DNA of 64,000 nucleotides from Acetobacter sp. UBA5411 (GTDB lineage Bacteria; Pseudomonadota; Alphaproteobacteria; Acetobacterales; Acetobacteraceae): NCBI RefSeq assembly GCF_002409645.1, contig NZ_DHNR01000009.1, positions 1 through 64,000 of the forward strand. Reading direction: 5' to 3'. The translations under genes were made by a program, and so were the position numbers. The notes under the pieces were generated by a model, which saw nothing but the letters and a program-made list of their open reading frames with translations, ran no database searches and was not told where the DNA came from. Shown piece by piece: positions 35,938-45,124 of this stretch; positions within the stretch are counted from its first letter, which is position 1; each line of letters begins with the position of its first letter.

Positions 35938-36663
35938 TTAGCGCAGGCCAAGCCCTGATTTCAGGCCCGCTACATCCGTCTGCATTTCAAATCCGGGATG
36001 ACCGGGCTGAAAAAGCATGGATGATGAGAGTGGGCCTGTCACAACCGGATCAAAACCGGCCGCTTTTACAAGATCTTCCACACGCTGAACCGAAGCCACG
36101 TCATCTCCAGCTATTGGGATGGCCAGCCGGGGAGGCGTTCTGCCTGCCTCGGATGCCAGAACACTCATGTCGATAGAGTTGAAACCACGCACGATATGCG
36201 CGCCGGGGAAATAGCGCTGCGTGGTCAGTCCGGCACCGTCCTTGTCAGCAATGGAAGCGATAGAACCGTCACGGAACGGATAGAAATTGGTGGCGTCCAG
36301 AACGGTCTTGCCTTGAAGCAGAGGCGTCAGTTTTTGTCCGATGTCCGGAATGGCGCGATAGGGGACAGCAAGCAGCACGACCATTCCAAATTGGGCGGCC
36401 TCTTCGGGCGTGCCTGCGGAGGCGTTCGGTCCAAGGCTGGCGGCCAGTTCTTTGGCGTTGCGCATATTCTGAGCTGAAAACATCACCCGATAACCAGCTT
36501 TGATCCACAAACCACCAAGCGTGCTGGCGACATGGCCTGCTCCAATAATGCCGATTGTCGGGAGAGCATCTGCTGCACGGACATGCTTTCCGGTCGTGGT
36601 AAGACCGGAAACCACTGTCAGGCCAGCCAGAAGAACGTGACGTCTTTTCATGATCGGCATCAT
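35938..36663 (-). CDS. Tat-exported NAD(P)-binding oxidoreductase (F420-dependent reductase-like)
   Basis: A 241-aa protein with an N-terminal twin-arginine type signal (KRRHVLLAG then a hydrophobic stretch) followed by a Rossmann domain (IGIIGAGHVASTLG) of the NADP-oxidoreductase, coenzyme F420-dependent family: VVLLAVPYRAI, VLDATNFYPFRDG, and ARGFNS-like IVRGFNSID. A Rossmann enzyme with an export signal is unusual and suggests folding with its cofactor before Tat export. The start ATG overlaps the stop of the upstream cupin gene by four bases; M5 (36651) is an alternative. The substrate is unknown. Confidence 0.83.
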   Translation of the reverse strand: MMPIMKRRHVLLAGLTVVSGLTTTGKHVRAADALPTIGIIGAGHVASTLGGLWIKAGYRVMFSAQNMRNAKELAASLGPNASAGTPEEAAQFGMVVLLAVPYRAIPDIGQKLTPLLQGKTVLDATNFYPFRDGSIASIADKDGAGLTTQRYFPGAHIVRGFNSIDMSVLASEAGRTPPRLAIPIAGDDVASVQRVEDLVKAAGFDPVVTGPLSSSMLFQPGHPGFEMQTDVAGLKSGLGLR

Positions 36664-37259
36664 CCGTTTCTCTCTCCACTATCCGGATTTTTGAGACCGA
36701 AAACGGGATCCGACTGAGGAAAGGGCAGGGTGGTCAGGCGGCTTAGCTGTTCGGGCGTAGGTGCCTGCCGGACAATGTCGAAGCTTTGTTCGGGGGGATA
36801 CGCGCCGACCACAAGAAAATCATCATCCGAAGACAGTTTCATGTGCCCGGTTCCTGCTGGCAGCAGAGCAATATCGCCAGCACGGACTTCGACCTGTCGT
36901 CCATTGGGACCACCAAGCATCAGGTGCGCCGAGCCACCTGCAAAACCGAGCACTTCATGCCCTTCTGTATGATAGTGGTGAAAGGAATAGACCCCATTCC
37001 GCCATTGGGGTGGCCAACCGTTCTGCTCGAAAAGATTTTCAAAGTTTGCGGCAGGGTCTGGCCCGTCGATGGAAAGGGCATTGCGATAGAGAACGACCGG
37101 CAGTTTCTGGTTGTTCGGAACCCAGTCATTTTTCTGAAGCAGAAAACTTTCGGTTCTGACAGGTGTGGCGGCTGCCGCTGACCGCACACCGCCTTTCCCC
37201 AAGGAAAGGCCCATTCCCGCCAGAATGGAATTGAAGACACGCCGTTCCATGTCGGTCAC
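36660..37259 (-). CDS. Tat-exported cupin protein
   Basis: A 199-aa protein. The N terminus (MERRVFNSILAGMGLSLG, ending near SAAAA) looks like a Tat signal. The rest is a single cupin barrel: FHHYHTEGHEVLGFAGGSAH supplies the two histidines, glutamate and later H (PAGTGHMKL) of the metal site. It overlaps the oxidoreductase gene by an ATGA junction, so the two are made together and both appear to be exported; they probably act on one periplasmic compound. No regulator is adjacent. Confidence 0.83.
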   Translation of the reverse strand: MTDMERRVFNSILAGMGLSLGKGGVRSAAAATPVRTESFLLQKNDWVPNNQKLPVVLYRNALSIDGPDPAANFENLFEQNGWPPQWRNGVYSFHHYHTEGHEVLGFAGGSAHLMLGGPNGRQVEVRAGDIALLPAGTGHMKLSSDDDFLVVGAYPPEQSFDIVRQAPTPEQLSRLTTLPFPQSDPVFGLKNPDSGERNG

Positions 37260-37359
37260 TCCCGCTCTGAATCCGGAACGCCAACATGACGCGCTCAGTT
37301 CATGGCCACCAAATCAAATAATATTGTCAGGCGGGAGCGGGCTGAGACTGACTGCGGGC

Positions 37360-38730
37360 TTAGCCCTGTTTGACTTCGCCGGGCGTTTCGTGCGGGCGGG
37401 GAGTGATGGGAACGCTTTTCGGATCGATATTGCGCAGGAAGCGTTCCGCCAGAGCACCGTAAAGCGGCTGTTTGCAGATCATCTTGGAAACACCGAAAGC
37501 CAGAAACGAGCTGGCGAGCAGGGCAAGCGTCACCTGCTGATTGTCGCACATTTCCATGACGATCACGGTCGCTGTCAGTGGAGCCTGCACGACTGCAGAG
37601 AAATACGCCACTGTGCCGAGGAGAACCACTGCACCGGGCGTCGTATGCGGCAGGAACTGGGCGACCCAGCCGCCCATGCCCGCGCCCACGGACAGGGAAG
37701 GCGCGAACAGTCCACCAGGAATGCCGGAGCAGTAGGATACGATGGTGGCGATGAATTTCAGCACGAAATAGGAGGCAGGATAATGCTCTTCGCCGTGGAT
37801 GATCGAGCGGGCCTGTGAATAGCCGGTGCCGTAAGTCATGCCGCCGGACGCCAGTCCGATGAGCGCCAGCACAAAGCCGCACAGGGCTGCGAAGGCAATT
37901 GGACGCTCAGCCACAAAACGTCCGGCTCGACCCGGCAAACCCTTGGAAGCGCGAATCAGAATGGCGGAAAAAGAGCCGCCGGTTACGCCTCCAAGGAGCC
38001 CGCAGGCGATCACTGCCAGCCAGCTTACACCAAGCGGCACAACGGAATCCGTGTGTCCGAAGTAGCTATAGTTGCCCATCAGTGCGATTGCCGTGACACC
38101 GGCCAGCACCACACCCGCAAGAACCACACCGCTGGTTCGCTGTTCGAAGGAGTGGGCGAGTTCCTCAATCCCGAACACGATACCGGCCAGCGGCGTATTG
38201 AAAGCGGCGGCCACACCGGCAGCGCCACCCGTCAGTACGAGTGCACGGCGTGATACGAGCTCTCCCATATTGAGATACCGCCCTACGGCGTTCATGATGG
38301 CGGCACCGATCTGTACGGTCGGTCCTTCACGGCCGATAGACGCGCCTGCCACAAGCCCAAGACAGGTCAGCCCGACCTTGGCCGCAGCGATCCTCAGCGA
38401 GAGAATACGATCCACAAGCTTCTGGTCGGAAAGATGCATACAGGCGATTGCCTGCGGAATGCCGGAGCCCTGTGCGCCGCGGAAAAAGGTGCGTGTCAGC
38501 CATATAGATAGTGCCAGCCCGCCGGGTGTGACGATCAGCATCAGCCAGGGACTATAGGAGATGATGAGATTGCGCAGATGCGCGGCCTGATCAGCAAGCG
38601 TCGCAAAAGTGATGGCTGCTAGCCCGACGATAATCGAGCCACCCCAGAATATCAGTTTCCGTCGCCATTCAGCCGTAGTGATGCGGGCTGTATCGCGGAA
38701 ATGTCGGATGCGGCCGGAGTGGGAAGCCAT
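37360..38730 (-). CDS. ClC-family H+/Cl- antiporter
   Basis: A 456-aa inner-membrane protein with the ClC anion-site motifs GSGIPQ (88-93), GREGP (133-137) and GIPGGLFAPS. The gating glutamate E135 and the internal proton glutamate in FGIEE (about 189) are both present, which argues for a proton-coupled antiporter rather than a channel. No C-terminal CBS domains are present. Such proteins help withstand acid stress, which fits an acid-producing host. The gene stands alone with about 100-150 bases on each side. Confidence 0.93.
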   Translation of the reverse strand: MASHSGRIRHFRDTARITTAEWRRKLIFWGGSIIVGLAAITFATLADQAAHLRNLIISYSPWLMLIVTPGGLALSIWLTRTFFRGAQGSGIPQAIACMHLSDQKLVDRILSLRIAAAKVGLTCLGLVAGASIGREGPTVQIGAAIMNAVGRYLNMGELVSRRALVLTGGAAGVAAAFNTPLAGIVFGIEELAHSFEQRTSGVVLAGVVLAGVTAIALMGNYSYFGHTDSVVPLGVSWLAVIACGLLGGVTGGSFSAILIRASKGLPGRAGRFVAERPIAFAALCGFVLALIGLASGGMTYGTGYSQARSIIHGEEHYPASYFVLKFIATIVSYCSGIPGGLFAPSLSVGAGMGGWVAQFLPHTTPGAVVLLGTVAYFSAVVQAPLTATVIVMEMCDNQQVTLALLASSFLAFGVSKMICKQPLYGALAERFLRNIDPKSVPITPRPHETPGEVKQG

Positions 38731-38878
38731 CGTGTATTAGTCAACTCATGTCTTGCGGCAGAAGTCCGGGTTCGACTCTACACAGTAAAAGGTCTTCGTC
38801 AGGGCTTACGCCCGACGCCTGCCTATTCCAAGCGCAAACCCACCCAATGGTTCCATTCCGGCAAGCCGGTGTGAGATT

Positions 38879-39811
38879 TTAATAACACCTTGTGGCGTGT
38901 GCGAGGACAATACCGCTGTTCTTGGCCTTGTGTTCCGGTTCGACGTGAATGTTGATCACGCAGCGTCCAAGCTCATTGCGGAGACCTGCTTCGATGCGGT
39001 CGCAGATATCGTGCACGACAGCGACCGTCATGGTGCCCGGGACCACCAGATGAAACTCGATGAAGGTGATTGCTCCGACTTCGCGGATGCGGATGTCATG
39101 CGCCTCAAGAGCGCCGATGGCTTTTTCCGCGATGACCTCGTTGAGCTTGGCCAGCGTCGCTGAGTCAGGGGCCTCATCCATCAGGCCAGAGACGGATTGA
39201 CGCAGCATCTCCCAGCCCACTCGAAGGACGTTGACGGCGATGAGCGCCGCAATGGCCGGATCGAGCCAGTGCCATCCGGTGAGCGGGATCAGGGCAAGCC
39301 CCGCCACCAGACCAAACCCGGTCCAGACATCGGAAAGCACGTGCTGACCACCGGCGACCAGTGCAGGAGAGCGGATACGCCGACCGATGCGGAGCATGGT
39401 CAGACCCCATGCCAGATTGACGGCGGTGGCTACGCCATTCAGAGCTAGCCCGAACCACGGAGCGCCAACATTCTGGGGGTGGACAAAACCTTCGTATGAT
39501 TCACGGGCGATCAGGAGTGCGGTCACCAGCACCATGGCGCTCTCGATGATCGCTGAGAGATACTCCGCCTTGTAATGTCCGTAGGTGTGATTGTCGTCCG
39601 CGGGTCTTTCCGCGAGATGAATCGCCCACAGTCCACCGATTGCGGCAGCGACATTGATGACGGTTTCAAGAGCATCAGATTTCAGGGCGATGCTGCCTGA
39701 CACCGACCATGCGGCATATTTCAGTCCGAGAGCGACAAGACTGACGCCGAGACTGACCCACGCAATCAGGTTCTTGCGCCGCTCGATCGTCTGCCCTTCC
39801 GATTCAGACAC
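38879..39811 (-). CDS. Cation diffusion facilitator (CDF) metal exporter
   Basis: A 310-aa inner-membrane metal/H+ antiporter. Six hydrophobic helices are followed by a cytoplasmic ferredoxin-like domain (IRIREVGAITFIEFHLVVPG, HDICDRIEAGL). The transport site is in SDALETVINV (helix 2) and HVLSDVWTG (helix 5). It lacks a His-rich loop, so it is closer to FieF/YiiP-type carriers of iron, zinc or manganese. Its start overlaps the end of the second CDF gene by eight bases, so the two are co-translated. Confidence 0.91.
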   Translation of the reverse strand: MSESEGQTIERRKNLIAWVSLGVSLVALGLKYAAWSVSGSIALKSDALETVINVAAAIGGLWAIHLAERPADDNHTYGHYKAEYLSAIIESAMVLVTALLIARESYEGFVHPQNVGAPWFGLALNGVATAVNLAWGLTMLRIGRRIRSPALVAGGQHVLSDVWTGFGLVAGLALIPLTGWHWLDPAIAALIAVNVLRVGWEMLRQSVSGLMDEAPDSATLAKLNEVIAEKAIGALEAHDIRIREVGAITFIEFHLVVPGTMTVAVVHDICDRIEAGLRNELGRCVINIHVEPEHKAKNSGIVLAHATRCY

Positions 39812-40877
39812 GGTCTGCCCCTACGCAGTTGACGTTACACGCTTCGGTTTCAATCTGGATGGTCGTATGGATGATGCCAAAGCGTGTGCGCAGCATTTCA
39901 TTGGCAGAGTCCAGAATTCTCTGATCATTTCCGTCATCGGTCGTCCGGACCAGATGCGCTGTCAGGGCTGTTTCCGTGGTGCTCATCGCCCAGACATGCA
40001 GGTCGTGCAGGTCGGTGACACCGGGAAGGGCGCGGAAGAACTCATCAATTTCGTTCATGTCGATCCCCTTGGGGACCGCATCGAGCGCCATATCGAGCGA
40101 ATCCCGCAGCAACGACCACGTTGTCAGGACAATCAGCGCTGAAATGAGCAGACTGATGGCCGGATCAAGCCATTGCAGCCCCGTCAGCAGGACCAGCCCG
40201 CCAGTTATGACCACGGCCAGCGACGCCAGCGCATCGGTCGCCATATGCAGGAAAGCCCCGCGAATATTGAGGTCGTTCTTCTGCCCCTTCATGAGCAGAA
40301 GCGCTGTGCCGCCATTCACGAGAATACCGAGAGCCGCCACGACCATGACAGTCCAGCCGGAAACGGTTTCCGTGGGATAAAGCAGCCGCAGAACGGCTTC
40401 CCATGCGATGCCGCCGGTGACCAGAAGCAGGATCACGGCATTGGAAAGCGCTGCAAGAATGGAGGAGCGACGCAGCCCATAGGTATAGCGCGCCGTCGGG
40501 CTTTTTCTCGCAAGGCTGTGGGCCAGCCAGGCGGCTCCCAGCGCGAGAATGTCGGACAAGTTGTGTCCGGCATCGGCCAGCAGCGCGAGGGAGTGTGAGA
40601 GAACACCCCATATGGCTTCAATCACCAGATAGGCGCTGTTGAGCACCATGCTGATGGCGAAAATCCCACCGAACGTATCAGGCGCATGATGATGGTGGCC
40701 GAAAAGACCGTGATCATGGTCGTGATGATCATCGTGTGCGTGGTCGTGTCCATGATCATGCCCGCTGCAACTGCTCCCATGATGATCGTGAGCATGCGCT
40801 GAATGGTCGTGATCCGTGTGATCATCATGGCTGTGATCATGGTCGTGGGTGTCGTGCGAACACTCTGAGCCGTGCAT
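39804..40877 (-). CDS. Cation diffusion facilitator with a His/Asp-rich N terminus (CzcD/DmeF/ZitB-like)
   Basis: A 357-aa metal exporter whose first 66 residues hold 26 histidines with many aspartates, a metal-binding tail. Six helices carry two HxxxD sites, AGHNLSD and HMATD, typical of zinc, cobalt or nickel carriers (ZitB/CzcD/DmeF group). The C-terminal domain ends with a short CNVNC pair of cysteines. It is the upstream gene of a two-CDF operon with an eight-base overlap. Pairing with a second CDF of different type suggests export of different metals, but no metal-sensing regulator lies next to them. Confidence 0.92.
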   Translation of the reverse strand: MHGSECSHDTHDHDHSHDDHTDHDHSAHAHDHHGSSCSGHDHGHDHAHDDHHDHDHGLFGHHHHAPDTFGGIFAISMVLNSAYLVIEAIWGVLSHSLALLADAGHNLSDILALGAAWLAHSLARKSPTARYTYGLRRSSILAALSNAVILLLVTGGIAWEAVLRLLYPTETVSGWTVMVVAALGILVNGGTALLLMKGQKNDLNIRGAFLHMATDALASLAVVITGGLVLLTGLQWLDPAISLLISALIVLTTWSLLRDSLDMALDAVPKGIDMNEIDEFFRALPGVTDLHDLHVWAMSTTETALTAHLVRTTDDGNDQRILDSANEMLRTRFGIIHTTIQIETEACNVNCVGADRV

Positions 40878-40909
40878 GGAAGCATCGCCCCCGTTTTTCT
40901 CTGGCGGGG

Positions 40910-41614
40910 TCAGGAGCAGAGATCCTTCATGCTCTCGGACGGAAGGCTCACATTTTTTGCCTTCAGTACATCACGCACAATACGCAGAGATTGCGCCAGA
41001 ACTTCGTCGGCAGTCAGCGTGTCCGTCTCGATCTTGATAGCGTCCTCCGCCATACGCAAAGGGGCTGAGGCGCGGGTGCTGTCGGCGTGGTCTCGCTCAA
41101 TGAGCGCGATTTCAACGGTGCGTACACGCTGGTCCCGGTCAGACGCGTCATCAGTGCCGCCGTTCTGGATGTAGCGTCGGACAGCGCGGGCATATGGGCT
41201 GGCGGTGATGAAGAGCTTTACATCGGCATCCGGAAAAATGACCGTGCCAATATCGCGGCCATCGAGCACGGCACCATTCTTGCGCGCAAACAGGCGCTGC
41301 ATGTCGACAAGAGCCTGACGAACGGCATTGTCGCGTGCAACAAGGGAGGCAGCTGCATCGACATCCGGTGTGCGAAGATCAGTGCGTTTCAGGTCAGCCA
41401 GCGACAGACCGCGTGCGATACTTTCTCCGGACGTTGAAGCGGGATCAAGCCCGGCATTGATCATCAGTCGCGCCACGGCCCGATACAGCAGGCCGGTATC
41501 GAGATGTGGCAACCCCAGAGCTTCAGCCAGACGCTTGGAAAGGGTGCCTTTTCCGGCCGCTGCCGGACCATCCACAGCAATGATGGGCGCCGATCCTGTC
41601 ACCGGTCTTGTCAT
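40910..41614 (-). CDS. cmk: Cytidylate kinase
   Basis: Phosphorylates CMP and dCMP using ATP. The 234-aa protein has the P-loop GPAAAGKGT at 16-24, the LDTGLLYRAVA substrate block and the DGRDIGTVIFPDAD motif of bacterial CMP kinases. In many bacteria cmk lies beside rpsA; here it is about 40 kb away in this window. The downstream CDF operon begins 32 bases after its stop on the same strand, so read-through is possible. Confidence 0.94.
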   Translation of the reverse strand: MTRPVTGSAPIIAVDGPAAAGKGTLSKRLAEALGLPHLDTGLLYRAVARLMINAGLDPASTSGESIARGLSLADLKRTDLRTPDVDAAASLVARDNAVRQALVDMQRLFARKNGAVLDGRDIGTVIFPDADVKLFITASPYARAVRRYIQNGGTDDASDRDQRVRTVEIALIERDHADSTRASAPLRMAEDAIKIETDTLTADEVLAQSLRIVRDVLKAKNVSLPSESMKDLCS

Positions 41615-41843
41615 GGAGAAACATCCTTTGATCTGGTGCTGCTTTGTGGCGCGATACGCGGACAGGACTCTGGCGTCAATCTGCCTGTGAAACGGCGAGC
41701 CGCCTTCGTGGTGCGTTTATATCGAGGCTTTTTCGCTGCTGCCACGTTGAAATCAGAATTTTTGAGCGATCAGCTCAGAAGAGCGTCGTTCAATTGAAAC
41801 TACGATGTCAGAGACCACATGAGGTGCAGACAGGGAGAGGCGT

Positions 41844-42044
41844 GTGGGACGTACACTGATAACCGTTGGTCTGGCGATTGTTCTGGTCGGAGTGTTGTGG
41901 CCTTATCTCCACAAACTGCCGATTGGACGACTGCCGGGTGATATTCTGATCAGACGTCAAAATTTTACCCTGTATATGCCGCTCGCAACCGGACTTGTTC
42001 TGAGTGTTCTGCTGTCCTTCATCCTCTGGCTTGTAAGGCGCTGA
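41844..42044 (+). CDS. DUF2905 small membrane protein
   Basis: A 66-aa protein with two hydrophobic helices separated by the conserved LPIGRLPGDILIRRQNFTLY loop, typical of DUF2905. Function is unknown. The start is a GTG preceded by an AGGGAGAGG ribosome site (41832-41840). It stands between cmk (divergent) and a small lipoprotein-like gene. Confidence 0.88.
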   Translation: MGRTLITVGLAIVLVGVLWPYLHKLPIGRLPGDILIRRQNFTLYMPLATGLVLSVLLSFILWLVRR

Positions 42045-42153
42045 TCTCTGGTCGGAGCGAGGAAGGGCTGATAGGGATAAACAGGCAGACAAGAGACCGA
42101 TTTTCAGGTTGGGAAGACAATATGATGATCGCCAGCGATCATGGCCTGTCACG

Positions 42154-42564
42154 ATGAGCAGTGAAGATGCAAAAAGCGCGACTACCTGCGTGACAAAAGT
42201 TTGGCCGTGGCGCTTTCGCTGGCGGGCTCTCGCCTTGTGTGGCGCTCTGGCGGCCTGTCAGGCATCGCCGGTCGTCAGCACCAAACCGACGCCTCATACA
42301 TTGGTGTATAGCTACATGATGGCGCATGGCATGGCGCGTGGAGCCGTGATGTCAGGTGGGATAACACCCCGCAGGCTCACTGAAATCATCGTACTGGATC
42401 ATGAGGCGTTACTGGCCGTTGCACGGGAAGAATCGTTGCCGAGTGAGAGCAACATGCGGGCGGCTAACAAGGCGATCGAGCAGTTGATCGCAACGACGAC
42501 GCCGGTAGATGGTGCGCCGACCTCTCCGTCATCCGACACAAAATCGGCCGCCGGAGGGCCGTGA
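42154..42564 (+). CDS. Putative small lipoprotein, function unknown
   Basis: A 136-aa protein. A basic stretch (WPWRFRWR) precedes a short hydrophobic segment and a lipobox-like LCGALAAC, which would put the lipid-bearing cysteine near residue 35. The mature part is short, with a predicted helix (MRAANKAIEQLIATTT) and a Ser/Pro-rich tail. The start is uncertain: the frame is open to 42109. The hydrophobic segment is short and late for a typical lipoprotein signal. No family was recognised. A 15-bp perfect hairpin follows the stop. Confidence 0.6.
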   Translation: MSSEDAKSATTCVTKVWPWRFRWRALALCGALAACQASPVVSTKPTPHTLVYSYMMAHGMARGAVMSGGITPRRLTEIIVLDHEALLAVAREESLPSESNMRAANKAIEQLIATTTPVDGAPTSPSSDTKSAAGGP

Positions 42565-42567
42565 AGC

Positions 42568-42600
42568 GTATCAGTGAGAAAAGGTTTTTCTCACTGATAC
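42568..42600. terminator. Hairpin between converging genes
   Basis: gtatcagtgagaaaa (42568-42582) pairs perfectly over 15 bp with ttttctcactgatac (42586-42600). It sits between the lipoprotein gene and secF, which end towards each other, and likely terminates both, although no long T run follows the stem. Confidence 0.75.
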
Positions 42601-42612
42601 TGCAATATTCTC

Positions 42613-43554
42613 TCAGATTTCCTGTTTCACCGCAGGACGCGTGTCCTTGCGCAGACGCTTTTCACCCAGAAGAAGCAGTAGTGGCGCGGCGATGAAGATC
42701 GAGGACGATGTGCCGACCACGATGCCGAACAGCATCACCCATGCAAATCCGGACAGACTTGCGCCGCCGAAGAAAGCCAGTGGCAGGGCTGCCAGAAAGA
42801 CCGTGGTGGATGTGCCCAGCGTGCGGCTCAGGGTTTCGTTGATGGAAAGATCAAGCAGTTCCCGTAGCGGCATGGTGCGATAGCGCCGCAGGTTCTCACG
42901 GATACGGTCATAGACCACCACCTTGTCGTTGGTGGAGTAGCCCAGAATAGTCAGGATCGCAGCGACCATCACAAGGTCGAACTCGAAGTGGGTCAGCACG
43001 AGGAAACCGACAGTCTTGGTCAGATCGAGCACCAGCGTCACGACCGCTGAGAGAGCGAACTCCCACTCAAAGCGGAACCAGATATAGGCGAGAATCATCA
43101 GCAGGCTGATGCCGAGCGCCAGCAGACCGTTGCGGAACAGTTCGGCGGACACGGACGCGCCGACCGCATCGGCCCGCACGATGGTCGCACCCGGCTGCGC
43201 CTCGGTGATGGCGTGGCGGACTTCATCGACAACCGCATTAGTGTTCGTCTGCTCGTTCGCACCCAGCCGGATCAGTACGTCATCGGGACCACCAAAGGCC
43301 TGCACACCGTCAGTCTTGAGATTGTGCGCCGTCAGTGCGGTCCGGATTTTGCCGAAATCCGCCGGGCCATTCGTCTTGGCTTCCACAACGATGCCGCCCC
43401 GGAAATCGAGACCAAGCGTCAGGCCGGGATGGAAGAACAGGATGACCGAAGCCAGCGACAGCACGGCGGAGGTTGCCAGTCCGACAAACCGGCCACGCAT
43501 GAAGTTGATATGCGTATCCTTGCGGACAAAGCGCAGGAGGGGACGTCCGAACAT
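42613..43554 (-). CDS. secF: Protein translocase subunit SecF
   Basis: Partner of SecD; together they use the proton gradient to pull exported proteins through SecYEG. The 313-aa protein has six hydrophobic helices, the LTLGLDFRGGIVVEAK block near the N terminus, and the conserved TM4 region AAILTILGYSTNDKVVVYDR. The ATG at 43554 starts ten bases after the secD stop. Downstream it converges on the lipoprotein gene through the 42568-42600 hairpin. The two genes are separate, not fused as in some bacteria. Confidence 0.96.
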   Translation of the reverse strand: MFGRPLLRFVRKDTHINFMRGRFVGLATSAVLSLASVILFFHPGLTLGLDFRGGIVVEAKTNGPADFGKIRTALTAHNLKTDGVQAFGGPDDVLIRLGANEQTNTNAVVDEVRHAITEAQPGATIVRADAVGASVSAELFRNGLLALGISLLMILAYIWFRFEWEFALSAVVTLVLDLTKTVGFLVLTHFEFDLVMVAAILTILGYSTNDKVVVYDRIRENLRRYRTMPLRELLDLSINETLSRTLGTSTTVFLAALPLAFFGGASLSGFAWVMLFGIVVGTSSSIFIAAPLLLLLGEKRLRKDTRPAVKQEI

Positions 43555-43564
43555 GATGCGCCTC

Positions 43565-45124
43565 TCAGACCGGAAGAGTGGACGGACGGGTGAGGGCATA
43601 CCAGCGCACCATCAGCATCCGAGAGAGAAGAAGGGTGGAGAACAGCGTCGTGGCGATGCCGATCGTGATCGTGAGAGCAAAGCCGCGCACGGGACCGGTT
43701 CCAAACACGAACAGCATGACGTGCGCCAGAAAGGCTGTGGCGTTACTGTCCAGAACTGTGGCTGTGGCGCGTTCGAAACCGGCCTGCATGGCGGCCAGTG
43801 GTGTGCGACCACGTTTCAGTTCTTCACGGATACGCTCGATGATCAGGATGTTGGCGTCTACCGCCATACCGAGGGTCAGCAGCATTCCGGCCATGCCGGG
43901 AAGCGTCAGTGTCGCCCCGAACAGCGACAGAATGGCCAGCATCAGCACAAGGTTGGCGAACAGGGCGACGTTCGCATACCAGCCGAAGCGGCCATAAAAC
44001 AGCGCCATGAAGATGATCACCAGCACAAAGCCGACCAGCAGGCTGAGCGCTCCGGCCCGGATGGAGTCAGCGCCCAGCGATGGACCGATCGAGCGTTCTT
44101 CCACGACTGTCAGCGGGACGGGCAGGGCTCCAGCGCGCAGCAGCAGGGCCAAATCTGTCGCCTGATGGGCATCGAAATTACCGGTGATGATGCCACTGCC
44201 ACCGGTGATGGCCGTGCGGATCACTGGCGCTTCAATAATCTTGTTATCCAGAACGATCGCAAAGCGACGTCCGACGTTGGCCTGCGTCACGTCACCAAAG
44301 GCGCGGGTGCCGACTGAATCCAGCGAAAAGCTGACAGCCCAGCCTCCTGTCTGTTCGTCCGTCGTAGCACCGGCGTTGGTGAGGTTCACGCCATCAACAT
44401 CGACATGATTATGCACCGCGAGCGTGCTGTCCGGATGATCGGACAATGGCAGCAGTGTGTCGCCGGGAGGGGCGATCAGCGTGCCCGGCGGAAGTTCATC
44501 GACAAGTCGGAACGTCATCTTGGCTGTGGTGCCGAGAAGAGCCTTTACGCGCTCAGGGTCGCTGATGCCCGGAAGCTCGACGACGATACGGTCTTCACCC
44601 TGCCGCGTGATCTGGGGATCAACAGCGCCGGTGGCGTCGATACGGCGTCGGACGATTTCGATGGCCTGAGAGACGGCATCATGTGTCCGGACCCGCATGG
44701 CGCCGCTGTCCAGCGTTATGGCAATGGTGTCGTCAGGGCGGGTGGTGACTGAGAATTCGTTGGAAACCGTGCGAGGCAGATCTTCCAGCACTTTCAGATC
44801 CCGGTCCTTCTCCGAAGGATCGCGGGGCTGAAAGGTGATTTCGGCCTTGTCCGGATTGATCGCAATGTTGCGATATCCAAGGTTGGCGCTGATCAGAGAC
44901 TGCCTGAGTGAGTCCGACAGGCTTTGCAGCCGATCATGCGTCAGGGATGAAAGATCGACCTGTAGGAGAAGATATGAGCCTCCCCGAAGATCAAGCCCGA
45001 GATGAATCTCTGGCCAAGGGATGGACGCCGCAGGTTTGCGGACAAAGTTGGGCACGCAGAGCAGAGCGCCAAGCAGGCACACCGCGGCCACGGAGAGCAG
45101 TTTGATCCGGCTGTAATACATCAT
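43565..45124 (-). CDS. secD: Protein translocase subunit SecD
   Basis: The larger SecDF subunit. The protein (about 519 aa from the chosen ATG) has one N-terminal helix, the HLGLDLRGGSYLLLQVD block, a large periplasmic domain (with IVVELPGI and GGSGIITGNFDA), and five C-terminal helices with ILTLG-like MLLTLGMAVDANILIIERIREE. The frame is open 47 codons upstream, but two adjacent ATGs at 45124 and 45121 fit the helix start. yajC, often just upstream, is not present here. A few hundred A+T-rich bases separate it from the next gene. Confidence 0.95.
   Translation of the reverse strand: MMYYSRIKLLSVAAVCLLGALLCVPNFVRKPAASIPWPEIHLGLDLRGGSYLLLQVDLSSLTHDRLQSLSDSLRQSLISANLGYRNIAINPDKAEITFQPRDPSEKDRDLKVLEDLPRTVSNEFSVTTRPDDTIAITLDSGAMRVRTHDAVSQAIEIVRRRIDATGAVDPQITRQGEDRIVVELPGISDPERVKALLGTTAKMTFRLVDELPPGTLIAPPGDTLLPLSDHPDSTLAVHNHVDVDGVNLTNAGATTDEQTGGWAVSFSLDSVGTRAFGDVTQANVGRRFAIVLDNKIIEAPVIRTAITGGSGIITGNFDAHQATDLALLLRAGALPVPLTVVEERSIGPSLGADSIRAGALSLLVGFVLVIIFMALFYGRFGWYANVALFANLVLMLAILSLFGATLTLPGMAGMLLTLGMAVDANILIIERIREELKRGRTPLAAMQAGFERATATVLDSNATAFLAHVMLFVFGTGPVRGFALTITIGIATTLFSTLLLSRMLMVRWYALTRPSTLPV

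Noticed and set aside
40690..40860. Repetitive ATGATC/CATGAT DNA resembling a repeat array
   Set aside because: The repetition comes from the His/Asp codons of the CDF N terminus; there are no equal spacers, so it is not CRISPR.
40622..40885. Frame rich in Met/Thr/Ile opposite the His-rich CDF
   Set aside because: It is an alternative minus-strand frame of the CAT/GAT-rich metal-binding tail, not a separate gene.
43109..44317. 402-codon plus-strand frame opposite secF/secD
   Set aside because: It is antisense to highly conserved secDF and is low-complexity in composition.
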